A stretch of 64,000 bases of DNA, from assembly GCA_900545175.1 (NCBI GenBank), contig UQYF01000006.1, positions 33,109-97,108 on the forward strand. Reading direction: 5' to 3'. Numbering within the stretch: the first letter of the stretch is position 1; every line of letters begins with the position of its first letter. Origin of the DNA: an uncultured Eubacteriales bacterium. GTDB taxonomy: Bacteria > Bacillota > Clostridia > Lachnospirales > Lachnospiraceae. Position numbers and translations under genes: made by a program. Shown one piece after another: positions 18,423-25,212 of this stretch. Under the pieces are notes generated by a model. That model worked only from the letters and a program-made list of their open reading frames with translations, searched no databases and was not told where the DNA came from.

Positions 18423-19052
18423 CTAATTCTTCCAATCACCTGACATAAGCCTGTCATATTCCGCTTCTGTCAGTTTTCTGTATTCTCCAGGTTTTAAGCT
18501 GTCATCAAGCTTCACTCCGCCTATTTCAAGTCTTTTAAGATAGATAACACGGCAGCCTTCCGCAAGCATCATCCTCTTGACCTGATGCTTCTTTCCTTCA
18601 TATATCTCAAGCGTTGCGGCAAATACCGGTCTGTTTCTGTTAAACTCATTATCTCGAAAACGTTTCTTGGACGTAAATCTTTTTTCAAAGTCTTCATACC
18701 TGCCGCGCTCCGTTATCGTCATAGCTGCGCCCTTAGTCGGCTTGTCCTCGCCTGTAAGCAGCTGTCCACCCTCAATCCTGTCTATCGCTTCACTTCCTAG
18801 TTCACCTGTTGCAAAAAGGTAATACTTCTTAGGTGCATGGTGCTTCGGATGCATAAGCTTCTGGTCAAACTGTCCATCATTGGTAAACAGAAGCAGCCCT
18901 TCCGTATCCTTGTCAAGCCTTCCGACAGGAAAGAGCACATCTGCAAGCTCTTGCGGAAAATACTCCATAACTGTTTTCTGAAGATTATCCTTCCTGGCGG
19001 TTATGCACCCCTGCGGCTTATTCATCATATAATATAGTCTGTCCTGCAACAT
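18423..19052 (-). CDS. RsuA/RluB-family pseudouridine synthase without an S4 domain
   Basis: The RsuA-type catalytic core is present: YYMMNKPQGCITA, the catalytic PVGRLDKDTEGLLLFTNDG (Asp in RLDKDT), KKYYLF, and the C-terminal KHQVKRMMLAEGCRVIYLKR. These enzymes isomerise a specific uridine in rRNA. The usual N-terminal S4 RNA-binding domain (about 60 residues) is missing; the core begins about ten residues after the start. I place the start at 19052 (MLQDRLYY), because an in-frame ATG at 19076 would lie inside a terminator stem. A basic loop of Lys/Arg/Phe (EKRFTSKKRFRDNEFNRNR) in the middle may substitute for RNA contacts. The target base is unknown. Confidence 0.85.
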   Translation of the reverse strand: MLQDRLYYMMNKPQGCITARKDNLQKTVMEYFPQELADVLFPVGRLDKDTEGLLLFTNDGQFDQKLMHPKHHAPKKYYLFATGELGSEAIDRIEGGQLLTGEDKPTKGAAMTITERGRYEDFEKRFTSKKRFRDNEFNRNRPVFAATLEIYEGKKHQVKRMMLAEGCRVIYLKRLEIGGVKLDDSLKPGEYRKLTEAEYDRLMSGDWKN

Positions 19053-19103
19053 AAAAAACACCAATCCTTTAATCACTATGAATGATTATAACAGATTGGT
19101 GCT
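19052..19103 (-). terminator. Terminator after rhaD, abutting the pseudouridine synthase start
   Basis: On the minus strand GCACCAATC pairs with GATTGGTGT, with an inner TAATCA/TGATTA pair, followed by TTTTTT that runs directly into the ATG at 19052. It lies 40 bases after the rhaD stop. The -10-like TGTTATAAT sits in its ascending side, so the pseudouridine synthase may be transcribed from within or by read-through. Confidence 0.75.
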
Positions 19104-19142
19104 ATTATTTGTAGTTAATTTTTGTGTATATTTAATGAAATA

Positions 19143-19973
19143 TTACTTAATCTTATCATATAAGAACTGCTCAGGAAGAGTAACCTTAAAGTCTCTTGCA
19201 AGATGTCTGAAATCATCCGGCTGGATAGTCTGTAGCTTAGTAGGACTCATTGAAAGCATCTTGACAAGTATCTCAGCAGACTTCTCAACTGTATGCATAA
19301 GACCGAATGTGAGGTCAAAATCCTCTCCTGCCGCAAACATTCCATGATGAGCCCATATAGCTACATCATACTTCTTCATAAGCTCGCTTGTTGCAACTGC
19401 AATGTCTCTTCCTCCAGGAACCATCCAAGGAACAACACCGACACCGCTAGGGAATACAACAGGACACTCTGTTGCCATCTCCCAGAGTTCTCTTGTGAAT
19501 ACCTGATCGTCAAGCGGAAGAACGAATGTAAGTGCTATAATGTTGGTTGTATGAGCGTGATATATTACTCTGTACCTTCCATCTGTAAGAACCTTCTTAA
19601 CTTCATGGTTCATAAGGTGTGAAGGAAGCTCACTTGTAGGTCTTCCGCCATTTACAAGACCCCATACTATACGATACTTCTCACCTGTACTGTCAATCTC
19701 TATCATGCACATTGAATCTTCAGGCTTGATTGCAACATTGCGGAAATACTTACCGCTTCCTGTTACAAGGAAATATTCTCCTGCAAGCTTAGGAACGCTT
19801 GTCCCGATTGGCTGCCACTCCTTAGGCCAGAGGAAACTTCTTACAGTGTCTACCTCCTCAGGCTTAACACGATATGAAAGGTTGCCTCCGTTTCTCTCAT
19901 GCCAGCCCTGCTGCCAGCCGTCATCTGCCATTCTGATAAAGCCCTTCACAAATTCAGCGTCTAAAAAATTCAT
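19143..19973 (-). CDS. rhaD: L-rhamnulose-1-phosphate aldolase
   Basis: A 276-residue class II aldolase that splits rhamnulose-1-phosphate into dihydroxyacetone phosphate and lactaldehyde. It opens with the family signature GWHERNGGNLSYR and has GRPTSELPSHL, the zinc ligands in YHAHTTN and WAHHGMF, and the usual length of 270-275. The start follows AGGAGG by five bases. It stands alone here: no rhamnose isomerase or rhamnulokinase gene is adjacent. It complements the rhamnogalacturonan lyase operon 14 kb away, since lyase products release rhamnose. A terminator follows the gene. Confidence 0.95.
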   Translation of the reverse strand: MNFLDAEFVKGFIRMADDGWQQGWHERNGGNLSYRVKPEEVDTVRSFLWPKEWQPIGTSVPKLAGEYFLVTGSGKYFRNVAIKPEDSMCMIEIDSTGEKYRIVWGLVNGGRPTSELPSHLMNHEVKKVLTDGRYRVIYHAHTTNIIALTFVLPLDDQVFTRELWEMATECPVVFPSGVGVVPWMVPGGRDIAVATSELMKKYDVAIWAHHGMFAAGEDFDLTFGLMHTVEKSAEILVKMLSMSPTKLQTIQPDDFRHLARDFKVTLPEQFLYDKIK

Positions 19974-20093
19974 ACTAACCTCCTAATACTGGTGAATTGA
20001 TAAATCAATCAAAATCAAACATAAAACAAATCAAAACCACATCTTGTATCTATACAATACTACTATTCAGTCGAAAAATAAACAACCATTTTT

Positions 20094-20116
20094 GCAAAAA
20101 AAATGTCTTTTTTTGC
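20094..20116. promoter_or_regulatory. Inverted repeat in the rhaD leader
   Basis: GCAAAAAAA and TTTTTTTGC facing each other around a 4-5-base centre, downstream of the candidate rhaD promoter. It could be an operator or a short RNA hairpin; regulator unknown. Confidence 0.35.
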
Positions 20117-20137
20117 TTGTTATGTATTTATCAATAA

Positions 20138-20167
20138 TATTTACAACAACAACCTTTTCAAAGTCAA
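20138..20167 (-). promoter_or_regulatory. Candidate promoter of rhaD
   Basis: On the minus strand TTGACT, an 18-base spacer and TAAATA. The rest of the 303-base gap upstream of rhaD (19974-20276) is AT-rich and holds the inverted repeat at 20094-20116 and the terminator of the PocR gene; no coding signal was seen. Confidence 0.4.
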
Positions 20168-20177
20168 CAAAAAACAA

Positions 20178-20238
20178 TAAAAAGCCACACATTGACTTAT
20201 AACATATACCATATGCTTCCGCACAATATGTGGCTTTT
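20178..20238 (-). terminator. Terminator after the PocR-chemoreceptor gene
   Basis: On the minus strand AAAGCCACATATTG pairs with CAATGTGTGGCTTT across a loop of about 30 bases that can itself fold, followed by TTATTGTTTTTTG. Confidence 0.75.
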
Positions 20239-20276
20239 GCAGGCTTCCTACTTCCGGCAAGTGATTTTATTATAAT

Positions 20277-21047
20277 TTACTCTTTCATTGATGTGACAAC
20301 ATCCGAAATCCTAGTTACTATATCCTCTATATCCTTATTGACAGATGAACTCTTCTCTGAAAGCTTCCCAACTTCGCTTGCAACAACGGCAAAGCCAGCG
20401 CCCATATCACCTGCTCTTGCAGCCTCTATGCTGGCATTGAGTGCTAATATCTTCTGCTTACTCTGGATTCCTCTTAGCTCGCCCGTTTTCTTCTTAATCT
20501 CTCCGACAAGCTGGTTAGCTTCATTGATTCCATCTGTAAGACTGCCTATAATATTACCGTTCATCTTCTTTGCATACTCGGCATTGATAAAATTATTGAG
20601 CACCTGTCCGAGCAATGTCGCTGAAGCATTGATTGATTCCTCGGTGCGGACATTTACTCTCTTGAGGGCCTCTATGTACTTATCCTCATTAATACCAAGT
20701 TCCTTTGCAACATTGCGGAATTTCTGTTCATCAGGATGTTCCGGAAGAACCTGTCCACCGATTACCGAACCAACCTTCTGTCCATCAACAACAAGGTCAA
20801 TTCCAAAATCAATTAATCCTGCATGACAGTGATAAACGCCTTTACCTTCCCTGTCACACTTCTCACATCTTTTGCGACCTTCTCCACTTCCCCTTGTAAG
20901 CTTAATACAGAAATCTGTAAAATTATAGCACTTTGAAATGTATTTTCCATCTGTGCCAACTGCCACTGTCGCAAGTCCCGTCGCCTTTGCCCAGTTATTC
21001 ATGATTTCCTCAAAGCTATTCATGTCAGCAAATTCTCTAATTTCCAT
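20277..21047 (-). CDS. Soluble PocR ligand-binding domain fused to a short methyl-accepting chemotaxis signalling tip
   Basis: A 256-residue protein without membrane segments. Residues 1-155 are a PocR domain with the conserved Cys pattern (CYNFTDFC, RKRCEKCDREGK, YHCHAGLIDFGID), a small-molecule sensor first seen in the propanediol regulator PocR. Residues about 165-256 are a helical region ending in the MCP hairpin tip QKILALNASIEAARAGDMGAGFAVVASEV. Only this tip and one helical return remain, much shorter than a full receptor cytoplasmic domain. It is likely a cytoplasmic chemoreceptor coupling a metabolite to CheA/CheW, or a signalling-deficient relative. The start follows GGAGG; its promoter candidate is at 21141-21169. 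Rhamnose breakdown yields lactaldehyde and propanediol, so proximity to rhaD is suggestive but unproven. Confidence 0.85.
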   Translation of the reverse strand: MEIREFADMNSFEEIMNNWAKATGLATVAVGTDGKYISKCYNFTDFCIKLTRGSGEGRKRCEKCDREGKGVYHCHAGLIDFGIDLVVDGQKVGSVIGGQVLPEHPDEQKFRNVAKELGINEDKYIEALKRVNVRTEESINASATLLGQVLNNFINAEYAKKMNGNIIGSLTDGINEANQLVGEIKKKTGELRGIQSKQKILALNASIEAARAGDMGAGFAVVASEVGKLSEKSSSVNKDIEDIVTRISDVVTSMKE

Positions 21048-21140
21048 ACGCTGCCTCCTGTTCCTTCATTTTGAACATACTTTTTAATTTTTTCCTTCAT
21101 AATTAAATATTTTTGTGTTTTGTTTTTATTTGATTGTACA

Positions 21141-21169
21141 ATTATACCATATTTTTTCGAAAATTTAAA
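21141..21169 (-). promoter_or_regulatory. Candidate promoter of the PocR-chemoreceptor gene
   Basis: On the minus strand TTTAAA, a 17-base spacer and a consensus TATAAT. Confidence 0.5.
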
Positions 21170-21200
21170 TATTTTTATTGCACATTTTATGTTTTTTTGT

Positions 21201-21240
21201 AAAAAAACGCCACATAGAACTTTTAATGTCCTATATGGCG
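21201..21240 (-). terminator. Terminator after the 46-aa Cys-rich protein gene
   Basis: On the minus strand CGCCATATAGGAC and GTTCTATGTGGCG form a 13-bp stem with two G-T type mismatches and a 7-base loop, followed by TTTTTTT. Confidence 0.9.
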
Positions 21241-21278
21241 ATTCTTCTGTATCTCTTCTTATTCCGGCAGTCATAAAA

Positions 21279-21419
21279 TCAATGGCTGCAATGTCCTTTG
21301 CATTTACTGCAATCTCCACCACACGCAACAGATTTTCCTGCCTTTTTATCTTTAACCATTCCGTGGATAATAAGTCCGACAACCGCTGTAAGTACTGCTG
21401 CTACTATCACTGTACCCAT
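21279..21419 (-). CDS. Small FeoB-associated-type Cys-rich membrane protein (46 aa)
   Basis: A short gene with strong start and stop signals: GGAGG nine bases before the ATG, a consensus promoter at 21447-21475 and a terminator at 21201-21240. The product has one N-terminal membrane segment (residues 3-19, TVIVAAVLTAVVGLIIHG), a basic KDKKAGKS stretch and a cysteine-rich tail CGGDCSKCKGHCSH. This is the layout of the FeoB-associated Cys-rich membrane protein family, normally found beside the ferrous iron transporter genes feoA/feoB. None is present here, so it is an orphan member. The four cysteines and two histidines could bind iron or another metal. Confidence in the gene is high; the family call is by eye. 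Confidence 0.82.
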   Translation of the reverse strand: MGTVIVAAVLTAVVGLIIHGMVKDKKAGKSVACGGDCSKCKGHCSH

Positions 21420-21446
21420 ATCCTGTTACCTCCGTTTCTGTATGTT

Positions 21447-21475
21447 AGTTTATTCTAACTCGCAGAAAATGTCAA
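21447..21475 (-). promoter_or_regulatory. Promoter of the 46-aa Cys-rich protein gene
   Basis: On the minus strand consensus TTGACA, a 17-base spacer and TAAACT, about 20 bases upstream of the start site region. Confidence 0.7.
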
Positions 21476-21500
21476 TAGATTTCATAGTTTTTTTATATCT

Positions 21501-21941
21501 TTACAGTGAATACCAGTACATTACAAGCACCACACTTATAATAAGAAACAGTATTCCTATTACAAGCGTTGAATACATCGGTTTGCTTTTTCTTTTATCC
21601 ATCTTATCCTGCTTATAATCGTAATAACTGTTCCTGCTGTTATCAAGACCCATTCCCGGAATTATTGCATGTGCACCCTTCCTGAATGCATAGGCAAATA
21701 TGTCGAAAAAGCCTGTCGTAGAAATCCACATCAATATTCCAAAGCATATATATATCATTGCTGTGATGGAAAAACCGTCACACACAGCCTTAGCTCTGTC
21801 CGCCGGCATGGTGTCGGCATCAAATGCACCTCTAAATCCCATAAATGCAAGTGACAGAGCCAATGCTATCACAATCTGTACAAGATACTTTATCCAGTTG
21901 TTCTTCAAAAAAGCAACAAATTTTTTACGAACATCTGCCAT
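21501..21941 (-). CDS. DUF3899-like membrane protein, last gene of the Opp operon
   Basis: A 146-residue protein with membrane segments at about residues 15-32, 53-72 and 122-142 and a charged loop (NSRNSYYDYKQDKMDKRKSK) before the last one. The pattern resembles DUF3899 proteins, whose function is not known. Its start overlaps the stop of the upstream ATPase gene as TAATG, a sign of translational coupling, so it belongs to the transporter operon and may be an accessory membrane component. No terminator is obvious after it. The promoter of the next gene follows directly. Confidence 0.7.
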   Translation of the reverse strand: MADVRKKFVAFLKNNWIKYLVQIVIALALSLAFMGFRGAFDADTMPADRAKAVCDGFSITAMIYICFGILMWISTTGFFDIFAYAFRKGAHAIIPGMGLDNSRNSYYDYKQDKMDKRKSKPMYSTLVIGILFLIISVVLVMYWYSL

Positions 21942-23044
21942 TATTTCTTAAGCTCCAGCTGATATCTGTCGAACTCTTCCTGATTGCAGTGAACGAAATG
22001 TCCCGGTACAACCTCTCTGAGTGTCGGCTGCTCCTTAGTGTAATCATGGTCGCGTAGAGGAACATATGTTATTCTCTTACGCTGCTTCTCATAGTCAGGA
22101 TCCGGCATAGGGATAGCTGAGAGAAGTGACCTTGTATACGGATGAAGCGGATGTGCAAACAGCTCATCGGAGGTTGCAAGTTCAACAAGCTTACCAAAAT
22201 ACATAACACCGATTCTGTCGGAGAAATACTTTACGACTGACAAATCATGTGCAATGAATAAAACAGTAAGTCCCATTTTATGGCGGAGATCATCAAGAAG
22301 GTTGATAACCTGTGCCTGAATGGATACGTCAAGCGCACTGACAGGCTCATCTGCTATGATAAGCTCCGGATTCATAATTACGGCTCTTGCGACACCGATA
22401 CGCTGTCTCTGACCACCTGAGAACTCATGAGGATATCTTCCGGCATGCTCTCTTACAAGACCAACCATCTCAAGAACCTCATACACCTTCTCATCAATCT
22501 TCTTCTTATCCTTCTCACCACGGATAACTAGTCCTTCGGCAATAATCTGTCCGACCGTCATACGCGGGTCAAGAGAAGCAATAGGATCCTGGAAAATCAT
22601 CTGAATCTCAGTGTTGAACTTCTGTCTCTTATGATCCGCTCTTGCTGACTTAATCTCTGCACGCTGCTTATCAATGTATTCCTTAAGCTCACTCTTTTTC
22701 TTTGTGAGCTCCGCCTTCTTTTCATTTTCACTGAGAGCAGACTTCTTAATTACTTCTACGTTAGTCTTATACTGTTCCTGTGCTGCCTCGATATTATTCT
22801 TATATGAAAGAGTTCCGGCAGCAATTCTCTTTCCCTTAAAATATATATTACCTGATGTAATATTGTAGAGCTTGATGATTGAACGTCCTGTGGTAGTCTT
22901 ACCACAGCCTGACTCACCTACAAGACCGAATACTTCACCCTTTTTAATGTCGAAGCTGACATCATCAACAGCTTTATTAATCTTAAAATACTGGCAAAGG
23001 TGCTCTACTCGCAATAATACTTCTTCATTTTCATTATTCGGCAT
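21941..23044 (-). CDS. Oligopeptide ABC transporter ATP-binding protein (OppF/DppF) with a helical insertion
   Basis: A 367-residue ATPase: Walker A GESGCGKT at 43-50, Q-loop FQDP at 151-154, signature FSGGQRQR, Walker B ELIIADEP, H-loop IAHDLSVV. Between Walker A and the Q-loop there is an insertion of about 55-60 residues (roughly 80-140), strongly charged and predicted helical or coiled coil (ENEKKAELTKKKSELKEYID). The C-terminal oligopeptide HPY region lacks the cysteines often found there; only one Cys remains in VPGHFVHCNQ. It overlaps the end of the OppD gene by 11 bases and the start of the DUF3899-like gene. It should pair with the OppD-like subunit to power peptide uptake. Confidence 0.9.
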   Translation of the reverse strand: MPNNENEEVLLRVEHLCQYFKINKAVDDVSFDIKKGEVFGLVGESGCGKTTTGRSIIKLYNITSGNIYFKGKRIAAGTLSYKNNIEAAQEQYKTNVEVIKKSALSENEKKAELTKKKSELKEYIDKQRAEIKSARADHKRQKFNTEIQMIFQDPIASLDPRMTVGQIIAEGLVIRGEKDKKKIDEKVYEVLEMVGLVREHAGRYPHEFSGGQRQRIGVARAVIMNPELIIADEPVSALDVSIQAQVINLLDDLRHKMGLTVLFIAHDLSVVKYFSDRIGVMYFGKLVELATSDELFAHPLHPYTRSLLSAIPMPDPDYEKQRKRITYVPLRDHDYTKEQPTLREVVPGHFVHCNQEEFDRYQLELKK

Positions 23045-25205
23045 TTACGGCACCTCCCTTTGACTTCATTCTGGCAATACGCTCCGTGATAATCTTAGGA
23101 AGCTCAACCTTAGGAGCATCCGGATGAAGGAGCCATGTTGCCGCATAGTGTGTATCGCTTATCTTGAACATTGGCGGCTGCATCTCAAAATCAATCTGAA
23201 GTGCATACTTGTTACGATCTGCGAACGCATCACCAACCGGCGGATAAATCATATTCGGAGGTGTACCAGGAATAGCTTCTAGCTTCTCGTTGGTATCTAC
23301 ATCAGGCATAGCTGAGAGTAATGCCCATGTATAAGGATGTGCAGGTGAATAGAATACATCCTGACATGTACCTGTCTCAACAATCTTACCTGCATACATA
23401 ACTGCGATTCTGTCTGCCATGTTGGCAACTACACCGAGGTCATGTGTTATGAATATGATTGAAAGGTTACGATCCTTCTTAATCTTGTTGATAAGCTCAA
23501 GAATCTGTGCCTGAATTGTAACATCAAGAGCTGTTGTAGGCTCATCACAGATAAGGATATCAGGGTCTGCTGCAAGAGCTATGGCGATAACGATACGCTG
23601 TCTCATACCACCGGAGAACTCGAACGGATACTGCTTGTATCTCTTTCTTACATCCGGGATACCTACCTCTTCCATAAGCTTAAGTGCTTTATATTTAGCC
23701 ATTGCCTTTGTAACCTTCATGACAACGCCTGAAGCATTGTTCTTGAAGAACTTTATAAGCTCGCTTGTCTCATTCTCATAATTTCTTGACGCAGCATTTT
23801 CAAGAACTTCGTTGTAATGATTTATAAGCCTGTCTATAAGGTCCACAATATTGTCCTGAACAAGATCAAGGTCTACAGCTGTAGAAGGAGCAACCTTCCA
23901 TGAAGGTGTCTTTCCCTTTGCAACAAGCTTATCATACTTAGCCGACTGCTTCTCATGGTTCTTAGCAGCAGTCTCATTCTTATGAATACCTGTAAAATAT
24001 GAATTGATAAGAATCTTTAATGTATTTCCGAATGTGTATGCAACACTGTCCTTGTGAATCTCAAGTCTGTCAATTGATGCATCGACAGCCTTAGCCATAA
24101 TCTCAGCAGCGTCAAGACATACCTTCTTATCTTCAAGCTTGTCTGCCTCAAAGACTGCCTTCTGCTGTGCAACAACTTCCAGTGCCTCCTTCTTAAGCTC
24201 ATTGTACTTCTGTGCATTGTACTTAAGCGCACCGGCAGCACACTCACGGAACTTGTTGATGAAATGCTCATCAGCATAATTTCTTAAGAAGTCATTAAGT
24301 TCACTTACACTCTTTGATGGAAGCGGCTCATTTGCAAAAGTGATATAGTAACCCATACTGAAGAAGTCCGGCTCATCCTTGCCAACGACCGCTTCAAGTA
24401 TCTTATCCATATCCTGAAGGATACGTGGAACCTCTTTATAATTCCTGCTCTTTATCTCTTGACCTGAAACACTCTTAAGCTCATCAATAAGCTTCTTAAG
24501 CTTTTCCGCATCAGTGCCATTTACAACCCAGTCATTAAAAGAATCCCCTGCAAGACGCATCACTTCCTTTAATGTGTACTTCTCATCTTCAAAAGCATTC
24601 TTCTCAATATAGAAAAGAATATCCTTTATCTCATCATGTGCCTCAAGAGCTGCCTCATGAGCTACATTATAAGCCTGCTCAAGCTCAATATGCTTAAATT
24701 CAAACTTGTCGAAATTCTTGCAAAGCTGTCTTAACTCCTCTGCCTTCACAGAATCTCCGGCTGCCTCTGCCTCAACCATAGCATCGGATAAAAGTGCAAG
24801 TGTGTCATTAAACGCCTTACGGCTGGACTTCTGACGCGCCTTGCCCTTTAAAAGCATGGCCTCAGTAAGCTGCTTACCGATACGCATGATAGGATTAAGC
24901 GATGACAATGGGTCCTGAAAGATCATTGCAATCTTATCACCACGGACATGATAGAATTCATCCTCCGATATACGAAGAAGATCCATGCCATCATATATTA
25001 TAGAACCACTCTCTACGATAGAGTTACCTGCAAGAATACCAAGTATAGCCTTGCTGGTTACTGACTTACCTGAGCCGGACTCGCCAACGATTGCCAGAGT
25101 CTCGCCTTTATTCAGGTCAAAGCTTATATTGCGAACTGCCTGTACCTTTCCCGCCGGAGTACGGAAGGAAATGACAAGATTATTAACCGATAACTTTTTT
25201 TCCAT
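23034..25205 (-). CDS. Oligopeptide ABC transporter ATP-binding protein (OppD/DppD) with a very large helical insertion
   Basis: A 723-residue ATPase, more than twice the usual 320-340. Walker A GESGSGKS is at 41-48 and the Q-loop FQDP at 96-99. The signature FSGGMRQR comes only at about 530, followed by Walker B ILICDEP and H-loop FITHDLGVV near 588. The extra 370 or so residues (about 120-495) lie inside the helical subdomain that contacts the permeases. They are charged, alanine- and lysine-rich and mostly helical, with no motif I recognise. All ATPase motifs are intact, so the protein should be active. The usual C-terminal Cys cluster of OppD is replaced (FADRNKYALQIDF). It lies 7 bases after the OppC-like gene and overlaps OppF by 11. 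Confidence 0.9.
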   Translation of the reverse strand: MEKKLSVNNLVISFRTPAGKVQAVRNISFDLNKGETLAIVGESGSGKSVTSKAILGILAGNSIVESGSIIYDGMDLLRISEDEFYHVRGDKIAMIFQDPLSSLNPIMRIGKQLTEAMLLKGKARQKSSRKAFNDTLALLSDAMVEAEAAGDSVKAEELRQLCKNFDKFEFKHIELEQAYNVAHEAALEAHDEIKDILFYIEKNAFEDEKYTLKEVMRLAGDSFNDWVVNGTDAEKLKKLIDELKSVSGQEIKSRNYKEVPRILQDMDKILEAVVGKDEPDFFSMGYYITFANEPLPSKSVSELNDFLRNYADEHFINKFRECAAGALKYNAQKYNELKKEALEVVAQQKAVFEADKLEDKKVCLDAAEIMAKAVDASIDRLEIHKDSVAYTFGNTLKILINSYFTGIHKNETAAKNHEKQSAKYDKLVAKGKTPSWKVAPSTAVDLDLVQDNIVDLIDRLINHYNEVLENAASRNYENETSELIKFFKNNASGVVMKVTKAMAKYKALKLMEEVGIPDVRKRYKQYPFEFSGGMRQRIVIAIALAADPDILICDEPTTALDVTIQAQILELINKIKKDRNLSIIFITHDLGVVANMADRIAVMYAGKIVETGTCQDVFYSPAHPYTWALLSAMPDVDTNEKLEAIPGTPPNMIYPPVGDAFADRNKYALQIDFEMQPPMFKISDTHYAATWLLHPDAPKVELPKIITERIARMKSKGGAVNAE

Positions 25206-25212
25206 TTTTGTA

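Noticed and set aside
23034..25205. Intein or two-gene fusion as explanation of the 723-residue OppD
   Set aside because: The insertion lacks intein splice residues and endonuclease motifs. There is only one set of ATPase motifs, so it is neither an intein nor two fused ATPases.
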